DNA of 64,000 bases, taken from the NCBI RefSeq assembly GCF_022531965.1, contig NZ_CP092831.1, forward strand, positions 462,001-526,000, read 5' to 3'. Shown here one piece after another: positions 45,630-54,782 of the stretch. This stretch comes from Paenibacillus peoriae. GTDB taxonomy: Bacteria; Bacillota; Bacilli; Paenibacillales; Paenibacillaceae. The notes below the pieces were generated by a model. That model was not told the DNA's origin. It was given only the letters and a program-made list of their open reading frames with translations, and did not search any database. How positions within the stretch are numbered: the stretch's first letter is position 1; each line of letters opens with the position of its first letter. A program made the position numbers and the translations under genes.

Positions 45630-46357
45630 TGTTCGGAGGATATGCACGGTTACTTTCTGTTGAACGGTTGAAAATGGCGAAATCGCCCGTCTGGCTGCTC
45701 GCGCTCGTCAGCCCGGCGATTGCCGTCCTGATTGGTTTGCTGGCGAATCCGGGAGGGAACTGGCTGTTGCTGTTGTCAGCCATGCTTACAGTTCATGCGC
45801 TGCTGTTCCTGCCGATGCTGACGGCCGTGTTTGGGTCTCTGGTCTGCCGTTTCGAGCATGGGGGCGGCGGCTGGAAGCAGCTGATGTCATTGCCATTGTC
45901 CCGCACCAGTCTGTACGCAGCTAAGCTGACTATCATTATGGCCTTGGTCGGATTGACCCAGCTACTGTTCGGGGGAGCGTTGCTGAGTGTTGGAGCTGTG
46001 CAGGGGATGAACGGACCGATTCCTTGGGCTGTGATCGCTCAAAGTCTGCTCGCAGGCTGGGTAGCCTGCCTGCCGCTGGCTGCGTTGCAGTTGATGGTAT
46101 CCTTCTTGTGGTCCAGCTTTGCCGCACCGCTTGCGTTGAATTTTGTGTTCACCGTGCCGAATATTCTGGTCGCCAATTCTCAAGCCTACGGTCCGTACTA
46201 TCCATGGACACAGCCTTTATTGGCGATGATGCCGAGTGGAAGAGATAACTTTGGGGCGTTCATGGTGCCAACTGATACACTATTGACGGTTATAATGGGC
46301 AGCTTTGTCGTATTTACGTTGGCGGGACTGACGGTATTTCGTTATAAAGAGATATAG
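45629..46357 (+). CDS. ABC-2 type permease 2 (LanG-like)
   Basis: 242-residue membrane protein, paralogous to the previous one; FEHGGGGWKQLMSLPLSRTSLY aligns with its hallmark segment. One-base overlap with permease 1. The ATPase, E-like and G-like subunits make a complete exporter, but no precursor peptide or modification genes are near, so a resistance or sensing role is likelier than self-immunity. Confidence 0.87.
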   Translation: MFGGYARLLSVERLKMAKSPVWLLALVSPAIAVLIGLLANPGGNWLLLLSAMLTVHALLFLPMLTAVFGSLVCRFEHGGGGWKQLMSLPLSRTSLYAAKLTIIMALVGLTQLLFGGALLSVGAVQGMNGPIPWAVIAQSLLAGWVACLPLAALQLMVSFLWSSFAAPLALNFVFTVPNILVANSQAYGPYYPWTQPLLAMMPSGRDNFGAFMVPTDTLLTVIMGSFVVFTLAGLTVFRYKEI

Positions 46358-46378
46358 GGCGAAATACGGGGATTGCAA

Positions 46379-46415
46379 AAACTCCTTATCCTCAATGAGG
46401 GTAAGGAGTTTTTTT
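46379..46415. terminator. Bidirectional terminator
   Basis: 15-bp stem (46379-46393 with 46397-46411, one G-U pair) with a T run on the plus strand and A/T-rich flank on the other, between the permease and the converging dehydrogenase gene. Confidence 0.85.
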
Positions 46416-46428
46416 CTATGCTATTGGT

Positions 46429-47385
46429 TTACACTAAGTCTGAAATGGCACGGATATTATTGCTGATAAAGTGGCAAGAGGCGTCGAACTTCGCTTGTTC
46501 CTCTGGACTTAGTTCCAACTCGATGACCTCTTGAATTCCTCCGCTGCCGATAATCGCTGGAACGCCCGTGCAGACATCGGTGTGCCCGTACTCGCCGTCC
46601 AATACAGCAGAGACCGCTATAATTTTACCATCATCATTTAAAATGGAACGGGTAATGTATGCCAGAGCATTGGCAATACCAAAATAAGTGGCGCCTTTGC
46701 GGGTGAAGATTTCCCAGCCTGCATCCCTGGTTTTACGGGCAATGTCGTCCAGATCGACGTGGCTGAATCGTTCCTTATGCTGCCGTAAAATGTGTAAAAG
46801 CGGCTTACCGCCAATCGTTACGTGTGACCAGGCAACGAATTGGGATTCGCCATGCTCGCCAAGAGCATATCCTTGTACGCTGCGTGGATCTATGGAAAAC
46901 ACCTCAGAAAGCAACGTCTTGAGCCGGGATGAGTCGATAGAGGTGCCCGTGCCGATCACCTTGTTGCGCGGCAGACCGGATATACTTTGTACCATATACG
47001 TTACAATGTCGACAGGATTAGCGGCAATGACGAATATACCGTCGAAGCCACCCTCCATAATCGCTGTTACAATCTCTCTGGTGATAAGCACTGCGTCGTC
47101 CAGTACAGACAGGCGGTCTTGACCTGGTCTAGGGTTGGCTCCAGCCGTTATAATCACCACGTCCATATCCGTGCAGTCTGCATACGTGCCTGCACGTACC
47201 TTAGTGCGTGTGGACGTAAACTCCATACAATGGGACAGATCCAGTGCATGGGCCAAAGCCCGATCATACGTGCGGTCAATCATCATGATTTCATCACAAA
47301 TGGACTGATTAACCATTGAGTAGGCACAGCTCGAACCGACCATTCCCGCGCCGACAATAGCTACTTTCCTTGCCTTCCCCTTCAT
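46429..47385 (-). CDS. ldh: L-lactate dehydrogenase family protein
   Basis: 318-residue NAD-dependent LDH/MDH-fold enzyme. Rossmann motif GAGMVGSS, substrate Arg in the loop [17 protein letters not shown] with the Asp/Arg pair, and the catalytic GEHGES. The specificity position that is Gln in ordinary LDH (ANQKPGETR) is Pro here, so lactate as substrate is probable but not certain; other 2-hydroxyacids are possible. GAGGAGG precedes ATG. Single gene; no Rex-type site was recognised upstream. Confidence 0.82.
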   Translation of the reverse strand: MKGKARKVAIVGAGMVGSSCAYSMVNQSICDEIMMIDRTYDRALAHALDLSHCMEFTSTRTKVRAGTYADCTDMDVVIITAGANPRPGQDRLSVLDDAVLITREIVTAIMEGGFDGIFVIAANPVDIVTYMVQSISGLPRNKVIGTGTSIDSSRLKTLLSEVFSIDPRSVQGYALGEHGESQFVAWSHVTIGGKPLLHILRQHKERFSHVDLDDIARKTRDAGWEIFTRKGATYFGIANALAYITRSILNDDGKIIAVSAVLDGEYGHTDVCTGVPAIIGSGGIQEVIELELSPEEQAKFDASCHFISNNIRAISDLV

Positions 47386-47919
47386 CTATGTTGCCTCCTC
47401 GTTCCAGCGAACGTTAATATGCTACAAATTATGCCTGAAATCCATTTTACGTTACATAACATAACATATTGCTGATCTTTTGGAAATATCCATTTTTTTG
47501 TCTCCATTCCGGAAAATTAAAAATGAACTGTGAAAGAGGTGTCTTTCTGCGATTAATTGTAGAATGAACGTAAATTATCAATACTTTTACTGGAAGGTAG
47601 GAGAGTGCATTTCAATTTATATTTAAGGTGACCGCTGTATAAATTATAACATGAACTATGTTGATGGAAGGAATAGTGCCATAGGAATTATAAAAGTATG
47701 ACATTTATGTGATGCTCTTTAAAGAGTCTTTAGTGTACATAGAACGAAGTATTCTCTGCAATGTCGTTTCTTGTATTTCTACAAAGATTCCGTTATGACA
47801 AAGGTTCTTAGCAGTCTGCAATATTAGAACATTTTTGCCAAAGGGTTTCCAATGGATTTCGCGAATTCTACATATACAAGCTTATTTCTTTCCATACCAT
47901 CCGGGGAGGTAATGATTAA
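47386..47919. other. Long intergenic region, no gene seen
   Basis: AT-rich, between divergent ldh and the MerR-like gene. Holds the palindrome CTCTTTAAAGAG (47715-47726) and a short direct repeat of TATGT near 47455. No coding frame, riboswitch or clear promoter was recognised. Confidence 0.4.
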
Positions 47920-48741
47920 ATGGAAGAAATCAAATCGACGACGGAAGCAGCAAAACAGTTGGGAATCGGGGCGAGTACCCTTCGTAAATATGCAGCGGCG
48001 CTGGAGGAGCAGGGGTATGTGTTTCAGCGTTCCGCGAATCAATCAAGAATGTTCAGTGCTGAGGATGTTGAGTGCTTGAAGGTGATGCGGAGGGCGTTGC
48101 GTGAGCAGCATATGACGATGGAGCAGGCGGTTCAGGTGGTGCTTGAGAGAGTGACCGCTCCCTTTCCAATGGAGGATGAGGAATTCCGCTTGCCACCCAT
48201 CTCGGATGCTGAGTCACTGACCGCAACCTGGGAAGAAATAATGGCGGCGGCTGAAGGCAGGGAAGAGACGGTCATGCAGGCTCAAGTCGCTGCTACGGTT
48301 GAACTGACAGAGTTACAGGATGAAATGAATGCTCAGACACTGTCAGAAGAACCCATGCAGCTACAGTTGCAGGAAGAGTTCCAGACTTTGGCATCAACTA
48401 TTGAGTATAGATTGAAGCAAGCGCCTGTATCTGTACAAACACAGGAGTCCGTAGAGCCACAAGAACTGGCGCAGATGCAGGACATGGTGCAAAACGCTTT
48501 GTTGGAAATGCGGAGCCGTTTGGAGGAACTGGAAGCAGAGCACAGCCGTTTGGTGGAAAAGAATATCAACTTGTCTAACCAACTGGAGGATCAAAAACGC
48601 TGGATGAAAGAAAAGATCGACGAGGAACGGGATCGGCAGTTAATTACGAATTTGCGTACCTACCAGGGCAGACAACGAAAATCGCGCAGTTCGTTGTTGT
48701 CCTGGCTTGGTCTGACACCACGCAGACGCAGAGAGGCATAA
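47920..48741 (+). CDS. MerR-type HTH/coiled-coil protein (RacA-like)
   Basis: 273-residue protein. Residues 1-70 form a MerR HTH (TTEAAKQLGIGASTLRKYAAAL); about 140-240 is Gln/Glu-rich coiled coil (ELEAEHSRLVEKNINLSNQLED); the end is strongly basic (LLSWLGLTPRRRREA), preceded by an ERDRQLITNLRTYQ segment like DUF3967. The layout is that of RacA, which ties the chromosome to the pole during sporulation, but sequence evidence does not prove that role. GGGGAGG lies ten bases before ATG; own terminator. Confidence 0.72.
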   Translation: MEEIKSTTEAAKQLGIGASTLRKYAAALEEQGYVFQRSANQSRMFSAEDVECLKVMRRALREQHMTMEQAVQVVLERVTAPFPMEDEEFRLPPISDAESLTATWEEIMAAAEGREETVMQAQVAATVELTELQDEMNAQTLSEEPMQLQLQEEFQTLASTIEYRLKQAPVSVQTQESVEPQELAQMQDMVQNALLEMRSRLEELEAEHSRLVEKNINLSNQLEDQKRWMKEKIDEERDRQLITNLRTYQGRQRKSRSSLLSWLGLTPRRRREA

Positions 48742-48758
48742 CTAGCATCTTTTCTGAT

Positions 48759-48794
48759 AAAGACCATCAGACCTTCCCGGTTCTGATGGTCTTT
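48759..48794 (+). terminator. Rho-independent terminator
   Basis: Perfect 13-bp stem (48759-48771 with 48782-48794) ending in TTTT, after the MerR-like gene. Confidence 0.88.
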
Positions 48795-48880
48795 TAGCGT
48801 ATAAAGAAGAAATAAGAGGAATCCTTAATTTTATGTAGAAATATCTTTTGATCTACTATATTAAAGGAAGGAGAAATTCA

Positions 48881-49447
48881 ATGAAGAAACAAAAGGAAGA
48901 TATGAAGCTAAGTAAAATAATGAGCAAAATGCTGCGACACAAACCCGAGGAATCCGGGCTAAAGTTAGACATTACAGACGGCTCTTGTACTGTGGAACAC
49001 TTACTTCAAATCATTCAAAGCTTGCCAGGCTGGTCAGGTGTAAAGCAGACTGATATTGAGCGGATCGTGCGCAATTCAGATAAGCAGCGTTTTGAAATCC
49101 ATAACGGTAGAATCAGAGCTAGATATGGACATAGCTATCAAAAGATAGAGTATACTCCCGGGAATCCACCAGATGTACTATACCATGGTACGAATAAGCA
49201 AGCATTGCCATTTATTATGGCGGATGGTTTAGATCCTGTTGGCAGAAAGTATGTACATTTATCTGAAAGCACTAACTTTGCAGCATTAGCAGGGAGCCGA
49301 AGAGGTGAATTGGTCATGCTCAAGGTAAACACGATTAAAGCAAGAGAAGAGGGAATCGCATTTTATTATGCAGGGCATGAGGTGTGGCTTGCTGAGTGGA
49401 TTCCTTGGGACTTGTGCAGTATTGATGATGAAGAGAGCAACACTTGA
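48881..49447 (+). CDS. kptA: RNA 2'-phosphotransferase (KptA/Tpt1 family)
   Basis: 188-residue enzyme that removes an RNA 2'-phosphate by transfer to NAD+. An N-terminal winged domain (KIMSKMLRHKPEESGL, with the catalytic Arg) and a C-terminal ADP-ribosyltransferase fold (ARYGHS, DVLYHGT, RKYVHLS, GHEVWLAEWIP) keep the Arg-His-Arg-Arg set. ATG 48881 follows AAGGAG. Bacteria lack the tRNA splicing that makes this substrate in yeast, so its role here is open. Single gene. Confidence 0.93.
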   Translation: MKKQKEDMKLSKIMSKMLRHKPEESGLKLDITDGSCTVEHLLQIIQSLPGWSGVKQTDIERIVRNSDKQRFEIHNGRIRARYGHSYQKIEYTPGNPPDVLYHGTNKQALPFIMADGLDPVGRKYVHLSESTNFAALAGSRRGELVMLKVNTIKAREEGIAFYYAGHEVWLAEWIPWDLCSIDDEESNT

Positions 49448-49593
49448 GGGGTTCTATAATTTTGAGGTTAATACATAATGCTAGTCTCCAAAATAAACAG
49501 GCATTCGCCGTAAAAATGGGGGAATGCCCCCCTTACGCATTTGACCAGGTCTACATACAATGATCCTGTAAATGAGCGAAGGGAGTGTTGTAA

Positions 49594-49713
49594 ATGAGTC
49601 ATATGTGCGGAGTAGGCGGTATGGGTTGCGGCGTAGGCGCATGGACCTCTGTAGGAGCGATTCTGGTTCTGTTTATTTTGTTGGTGATCATCTCTAAAAC
49701 CCTGTTTCTGTAA
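49594..49713 (+). CDS. Tiny YjcZ-family sporulation membrane protein
   Basis: 39 residues: a Cys/Gly-rich start (MSHMCGVGGMGCGVGAWTS) and one hydrophobic helix (GAILVLFILLVIISKTLFL). This is the TIGR01732/YjcZ pattern of small sporulation-associated membrane proteins. AGGGAG eight bases before ATG. Function unknown. Confidence 0.85.
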   Translation: MSHMCGVGGMGCGVGAWTSVGAILVLFILLVIISKTLFL

Positions 49714-49783
49714 TTTCGGTCTTGGCCGATTTCCTGTAAAATGCACGAATGCTGCTCTACGTGACGAAGGGCGCACAACAATA

Positions 49784-49817
49784 AAGCGAAGACCCTTGAT
49801 GAGAAGGGTCTTCGCTT
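49784..49817. terminator. Hairpin between converging genes
   Basis: Perfect 14-bp stem (49784-49797 with 49804-49817) between the tiny gene and gntK. Confidence 0.75.
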
Positions 49818-49875
49818 TACAAGTTTAAGGGCCTATGGCTTCGCTGCTGTAACTCCATTCGGTTTACCTTGTAAC

Positions 49876-51423
49876 TCAAGACTGTAGGGACTTGGCTTGA
49901 AATTCCGCAATATCCTTGAATTCTTCTTCGAATTTACGTGAAATGCGAATATAAATCGGCAGTAAATCGCGATAAATATCCACGTGTTCTGCTACCGGTT
50001 TGTGCTGGTGAGTGGTACCAATCATACCAGACACAGCATCCAGCGAATCAATCCGTCCCAGTGCGTACAAGCCTAGAATAGCTGCACCCAGACATGAGCT
50101 TTCCAGACTTTCGGGAATAATGACTTCCTGATCAAATATATCTGCCATGAGCTGTCTCCATAGCTCCGAGCGTGCAAATCCACCCGTGGCGTGAATGACT
50201 GACGGTCTGTCGATGACTTCTTCCATGGCGAGCATGACGGTATACAAATTGAACAGCACACCCTCCAGAGCGGCGCGAATCATATGCTCTTTTTTGTGAC
50301 GCAGGGACAGACCGAAGAAGGAGCCGCGAGCATTCGGGTCCCATAGGGGCGCACGTTCACCGGATAAGTACGGAAGAAAGAGCAGACCGTCGGAGCCAGG
50401 ATGTACCTGTTCCGCAATTTGGGTCAGCACATGATATGGATCAAGTCCCAGTCGTTTGGCCGTTTCCACTTCGGAGGCTGCAAATTCATCCCGGATCCAG
50501 CGGAAGACTATACCTCCGTTGTTCACCGGGCCGCCGATGACCCACAGCTTTTCGGTCAAGGCGTAACAGAAAAAGCGCCCTTTGGCATCCGTGAGCGGCT
50601 TATCAACTACGGTGCGGATGGCTCCGCTGGTGCCGATGGTAACAGCGACAACTCCAGGCTTGATCGCATTCACACCGAGGTTGGACAAGACACCGTCGCT
50701 GGCCCCGATCACAAAAGGAGTCGTCTTCAGTAGGCCCATGTCATGTGCATAGGTCTCATCCAGCCCTTTGAGCACATGAGTTGTCGGCACCAGCTCGGAT
50801 AGCTGCTCCTTCGTCACACCTGCAATATGCAGCGCTTCCTCGTCCCAGTCCAACTGCTGCAAATTCATGAGTCCGGTTGCAGAGGCAATCGAGTGGTCCA
50901 CGACATATTGGTGGAATAACCGGGCAAAAACGTACTCCTTAATGGAAATGAATTTGTACGTCTGGGTCGCAACATCTGGTAAATCCCGTGTAATCCACAT
51001 TAGTTTTGTGAGCGGTGACATAGGATGAATAGGCGTTCCGGTACGTAAGTAAATATCGTGTCCGTTGTATTCATGTTTGAGCGCTTCGGCCCATTTGGCG
51101 CTACGGTTATCTGCCCAAGTGATAGAGGCGGTCAGCGGTTTGCCGTTCTTATCCACTGCCAGTACGCTGTGCATGGCCGAACTGAAGGAGACGAACAGTA
51201 CATGCTCAGCTGACACTCCGCTTTGTTTCATGACCTCTTGCACCGTCGTCACAACAGCTTTGAAAATATCTTCCGGATCTTGTTCTGCCGCATCCGGCTC
51301 AGGTGTATGGAGCGGATAGCCCACATGGTGCTGGGCGGCAATATTGCCGTTTTCTTCGAAAAGAACTGCTTTGGTACTGGTCGTACCGATATCGACGCCG
51401 ATCATATATCGGGTGTCTGTCAT
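49876..51423 (-). CDS. gntK: Gluconokinase (FGGY family)
   Basis: 515-residue kinase making 6-phosphogluconate from gluconate. FGGY motifs: GVDIGTTSTKAVLFE at the N-terminus, GTSGAIRT, and GGFARSELWRQLMADI near the C-terminus. ATG 51423 follows AAGGGGAG; an upstream start is in frame but lacks a site. It follows gntP by about 40 bases in the gntR-gntP-gntK order. Length matches Bacillus GntK (513). Confidence 0.92.
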   Translation of the reverse strand: MTDTRYMIGVDIGTTSTKAVLFEENGNIAAQHHVGYPLHTPEPDAAEQDPEDIFKAVVTTVQEVMKQSGVSAEHVLFVSFSSAMHSVLAVDKNGKPLTASITWADNRSAKWAEALKHEYNGHDIYLRTGTPIHPMSPLTKLMWITRDLPDVATQTYKFISIKEYVFARLFHQYVVDHSIASATGLMNLQQLDWDEEALHIAGVTKEQLSELVPTTHVLKGLDETYAHDMGLLKTTPFVIGASDGVLSNLGVNAIKPGVVAVTIGTSGAIRTVVDKPLTDAKGRFFCYALTEKLWVIGGPVNNGGIVFRWIRDEFAASEVETAKRLGLDPYHVLTQIAEQVHPGSDGLLFLPYLSGERAPLWDPNARGSFFGLSLRHKKEHMIRAALEGVLFNLYTVMLAMEEVIDRPSVIHATGGFARSELWRQLMADIFDQEVIIPESLESSCLGAAILGLYALGRIDSLDAVSGMIGTTHQHKPVAEHVDIYRDLLPIYIRISRKFEEEFKDIAEFQAKSLQS

Positions 51424-51464
51424 ATTCAATCTCCCCTTCACTTACCGTTATTAGCTCATTATCG

Positions 51465-52826
51465 TTAAGTTAACACACTCAGCAGCATAATCAAACCGAA
51501 AGCGACCAGGGAGAGGATGGTTTCCATAACGGTCCATGATTTTAGAGTCTGCGGAACCGTCATATTGAAAAATTCTTTAATCATCCAAAAACCGGCGTCA
51601 TTCACATGAGACAAGATCAGCGACCCTGCTCCTGTAGCAAGGACGACCAGTTCGACATTCGCGCCGGGTGTAAGTGCCAGCACAGGTGCAACAATACCGG
51701 AGCCTGTCGTCATCGCGACTGTCGCTGACCCAGTGGCTACACGAATGAGCGCAGCGACCAGAAAAGCAAATACAATCACATTCATATGGGCTCCTGTAGC
51801 GACCGCTGCAATGGCCTGACCTACACCGCTGTTGATCAATACCGTTTTAAATGCACCACCGCTCCCGATAATTAAGATAATAGAGGCTGTTGGTGCCAGA
51901 CATTCACTGGTAAAACGGGACAAGTCCTCTTTCTTTAGACCACGTGCATAGCCTAGCGAGAAAAAAGAAAACACGGCCGCAATCAGTAATGCCATAACCT
52001 CATCACCAATGAATTTGAAAAATACAGTGAGCGGATGTGTATTGGCCGGGTCTACAATTTCAGCGACTGATCTGCTAAGCATTAGAATAACAGGTAACAA
52101 AATGGTGAACAAAGTAATCCAAAAGGGAGGCAACGACCGCCCCGTCGTATTTCTGAACTGCTCGTCCAGCCTCTCGGAAGGTCTGACCATGATTCTTTTG
52201 CCAATCCAAGCGCCGAAGACCGGGCCTGCAATAATGGCGGATGGGATGCCCACGATGAGTGCATATCCTATCGTGCGTCCAATATTGGCGTTAAAGGCTT
52301 CAATCGCGATCATCGGAGCCGGGTGGGGTGGTAAAAGGCCGTGTACCGTCGATAGTCCTGCCAGCATTGGAATACCGATTTTCAGCAGAGACATGTTCAT
52401 TTTACGGGCAACCGTGAACAGGATGGGAATTAATAAAATAATACCAACCTCAAAAAACACCGGAATTCCCACGATAAAGCCTACGATCATCATCGCCCAA
52501 TGAACGCGTTTTTCACCAAAACGATCCATCAGTGTAGTCGCGATGCGTTCGGCGCCGCCGGATTCTGCCATCATTTTACCGAGCATTGTGCCTAAACCGA
52601 TCACGATGGCGATGGAGCCGAGTGTACTGCCGAGCCCTTTGGTGATGGAGGCAGTAACTTCATGTCCAGACATCCCGTTAACCAGTCCGAGAAATACCGA
52701 CGAAAGCAGCAGTGAAACGAAGGGATTCCATTTGAATTTAGCAATCAGCAAAATCAAAAGAATGACGGTAACTAGCGCCCATATGAGCAGGGACGCGTTA
52801 TGGCTTAAGCCGAATAACGTGTTCAT
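51465..52826 (-). CDS. gntP: Gluconate permease (GntP)
   Basis: 453-residue gluconate:H+ symporter with about 12 helices; typical blocks include GLVNGMSGHE, LPPHPAPMIAIEAF, and VATGSATVAMTT. ATG 52826 follows AAGGAGG; a longer in-frame start has none. An internal GntR operator lies upstream (52867-52884). Confidence 0.93.
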   Translation of the reverse strand: MNTLFGLSHNASLLIWALVTVILLILLIAKFKWNPFVSLLLSSVFLGLVNGMSGHEVTASITKGLGSTLGSIAIVIGLGTMLGKMMAESGGAERIATTLMDRFGEKRVHWAMMIVGFIVGIPVFFEVGIILLIPILFTVARKMNMSLLKIGIPMLAGLSTVHGLLPPHPAPMIAIEAFNANIGRTIGYALIVGIPSAIIAGPVFGAWIGKRIMVRPSERLDEQFRNTTGRSLPPFWITLFTILLPVILMLSRSVAEIVDPANTHPLTVFFKFIGDEVMALLIAAVFSFFSLGYARGLKKEDLSRFTSECLAPTASIILIIGSGGAFKTVLINSGVGQAIAAVATGAHMNVIVFAFLVAALIRVATGSATVAMTTGSGIVAPVLALTPGANVELVVLATGAGSLILSHVNDAGFWMIKEFFNMTVPQTLKSWTVMETILSLVAFGLIMLLSVLT

Positions 52827-52866
52827 GAAGGTATGCCTCCTTATTCTTATATGCATAGTTAAATGT

Positions 52867-52884
52867 ATACTTGTCGACAACTTC
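52867..52884 (-). promoter_or_regulatory. GntR operator before gntP
   Basis: ATACTTGTCGACAACTTC resembles the B. subtilis GntR box ATACTTGTATACAAGTAT with the core TTGTCGACAA palindromic. It lies between gntR and gntP, 41 bases before the gntP start. Confidence 0.65.
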
Positions 52885-52957
52885 AATTAAAAGAGAGCCG
52901 CGCCAGCGAGAAACGCATAAAGCGCGGTACATCTGCTCTTTGTCACGCATATTGTGG

Positions 52958-53656
52958 CTAGGACGATGTCTTTCTTCTGTAGGGAGACAGGACGCTATCG
53001 TTAACCGCGTTGCGGGTATCTCGATAATGATCCTCAATAAATCCTGACAACTCCTGAGCATCCCTCTGATTTAAAGCGTTTGCAAAGGTTCGATGTTTGT
53101 GAATCGTGACTTGTGATTCTTCGATGTTGGACGCAAATCGTTGTTCTGTTGCAGCTAACATGACCGTCAGGATTAGCTGTCTCATGCCGTTCCAGGTATG
53201 AAGAATACGGGTATGGCCTGCTTCCAGAACCAGAGCTTCATGAAAGTTAAAATCCTGAAGAGAAAATTCAACGACATCCCTGTACTTGAGAGCGACTTCC
53301 ATTTTGTCAATCATCTGATTCAAAACAGTCACCAATGTGGCATTATCACTATGTACATACCTTTGTACAACAAAATGTTCAATCAGCATTCGCACATCGA
53401 ATAGCTCCTCCATATCACCGGGTGTCATGCCGACGACAATCGCCCCCATGCGCTCCAAACGGATCAGCCCTTCGCCCGAGAGTGCCTTCAAGGCTTCACG
53501 CACCGGAGAACGACTGGTACCAAAATCGGCAGCAATCTGATTCTCAGATAGCACAGTGCCTGGTGTCTGAACGCCGCGTATAATCTGAAGCCGAAGTTCA
53601 CAAGCAATCCTTTCCCCAAGCGATGCGCCCTGTAACCAGGTTGTTGGATATTTCAT
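52958..53656 (-). CDS. gntR: Gluconate operon repressor (GntR, FadR/FCD class)
   Basis: 232 residues. N-terminal winged HTH (about 13-75, ENQIAADFGTSRSPVREALKAL) and a C-terminal FCD domain with the metal/ligand His residues (FNFHEALVLEAG, HKHRTFANAL). Gluconate would relieve repression. AGGAG precedes ATG. First gene of the gnt operon and likely autoregulated through the operator upstream. Confidence 0.9.
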   Translation of the reverse strand: MKYPTTWLQGASLGERIACELRLQIIRGVQTPGTVLSENQIAADFGTSRSPVREALKALSGEGLIRLERMGAIVVGMTPGDMEELFDVRMLIEHFVVQRYVHSDNATLVTVLNQMIDKMEVALKYRDVVEFSLQDFNFHEALVLEAGHTRILHTWNGMRQLILTVMLAATEQRFASNIEESQVTIHKHRTFANALNQRDAQELSGFIEDHYRDTRNAVNDSVLSPYRRKTSS

Positions 53657-53686
53657 AGGATACTCCTATCTAGGAAATGATTTTGC

Positions 53687-53705
53687 ATACTGGTATACAA
53701 GTTAT
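53687..53705 (-). promoter_or_regulatory. GntR operator before gntR
   Basis: ATACTGGTATACAAGTTAT differs from the Bacillus GntR box by one substitution and one insertion and lies 30 bases before the gntR start. Confidence 0.75.
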
Positions 53706-53849
53706 GGAATATTATATACCCCGTTTAAGATCCTTGTAAACGGTATCAGTTGACATCGGTTCCATTTCGCTGCTTTTAGCGTTACAATAGAAGTAGAAAA
53801 AAGAAGCAGTGAAAAGTGGAACGAACACGGAAAAGAAGGAGACCGTTTA

Positions 53850-54596
53850 ATGATTATCATTAAAACCAAAGAACAAATTGAAAATATGAAAAAAGCTGGA
53901 GACATTTTGGCTGCTTGCCACCGGGAAATTGCCAAAATGATCAAGCCGGGCATTACGACACTGGAAATTGACGCCTTTGCGGAATCCTTTATGAAGAAGC
54001 ATGGCGCAACACCGGAGCAAAAGGGCTATAACGGCTACCAGTTTGCAACTTGTGGCTCACCTAACGATGTGATTTGCCACGGATTTCCAAATAAGACACC
54101 GTTGAAGGACGGGGACATCGTGACGATCGACATGGTTGTGAACCTGAATGGCTGGCTGGCAGATTCCGCTTGGTCGTATGCGGTGGGTAATGTGTCTGAG
54201 CAGGCGCAAAAGCTGCTGGATGTTACCAAGGAATCGCTGTATAAAGGGATTGAGCAAGCCGTTATCGGTAACCGGATCGGTGATATTTCCCATGCGATAC
54301 AAACCTACGCGGAAGCGGAAGGCTTCTCGGTCGTACGCGAATTTATTGGGCACGGTATCGGAGAAGAGATGCATGAGCAACCGCAGGTTCCACATTACGG
54401 ACCTCCACACCGTGGACCACGCTTAAAAGAGGGTATGGTCATTACAATTGAGCCAATGCTCAACACAGGCACATACCGCAGTAAAATTGATGCGGACGGC
54501 TGGACCGCACGCACGTTGGACGGCGGCTTGTCTGCGCAATACGAGCATACGCTGGCCATTACAGCAGAGGGTCCGATCATTTTGACCCAGCAATAA
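53850..54596 (+). CDS. map: Methionine aminopeptidase, type I
   Basis: 248-residue metalloprotease that removes initiator methionine. The metal ligands are visible: D in TIDMVVN, D in LADSAWS, H in FIGHGIGEEMHE, E in ITIEPML and E in QYEHTLAIT, plus the substrate His in VICHGFPN. AAGGAG precedes ATG. It is a single gene here, unlike the usual ribosomal-operon map, so may be a second copy. Confidence 0.94.
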   Translation: MIIIKTKEQIENMKKAGDILAACHREIAKMIKPGITTLEIDAFAESFMKKHGATPEQKGYNGYQFATCGSPNDVICHGFPNKTPLKDGDIVTIDMVVNLNGWLADSAWSYAVGNVSEQAQKLLDVTKESLYKGIEQAVIGNRIGDISHAIQTYAEAEGFSVVREFIGHGIGEEMHEQPQVPHYGPPHRGPRLKEGMVITIEPMLNTGTYRSKIDADGWTARTLDGGLSAQYEHTLAITAEGPIILTQQ

Positions 54597-54656
54597 AAGC
54601 AGGCATCCACCGCAAACATACAGACTACCGTGGTGAATGGTCTGGACATATTACAG

Positions 54657-54687
54657 AAAAGGGGCTGTCCAGAGGACAGTCCCTTTT
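54657..54687 (+). terminator. Rho-independent terminator of map
   Basis: About 14-bp stem (54657-54670 with 54674-54687, one G-U pair) followed by Ts. Confidence 0.82.
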
Positions 54688-54742
54688 GCTACGTGCATTC
54701 TATAAAGGTCCAGTACATGCGGGGAATAATGGTTTCACCTCC

Positions 54743-54782
54743 AAAAACCGATTTTGGCCAAAAGGCGAATATCGGTTTTTTT
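54743..54782 (+). terminator. Second hairpin with T run
   Basis: AAAAACCGAT (54743-54752) pairs with ATCGGTTTTT (54771-54780), followed by Ts; a backup terminator or attenuator before the GH26 gene. Confidence 0.6.
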
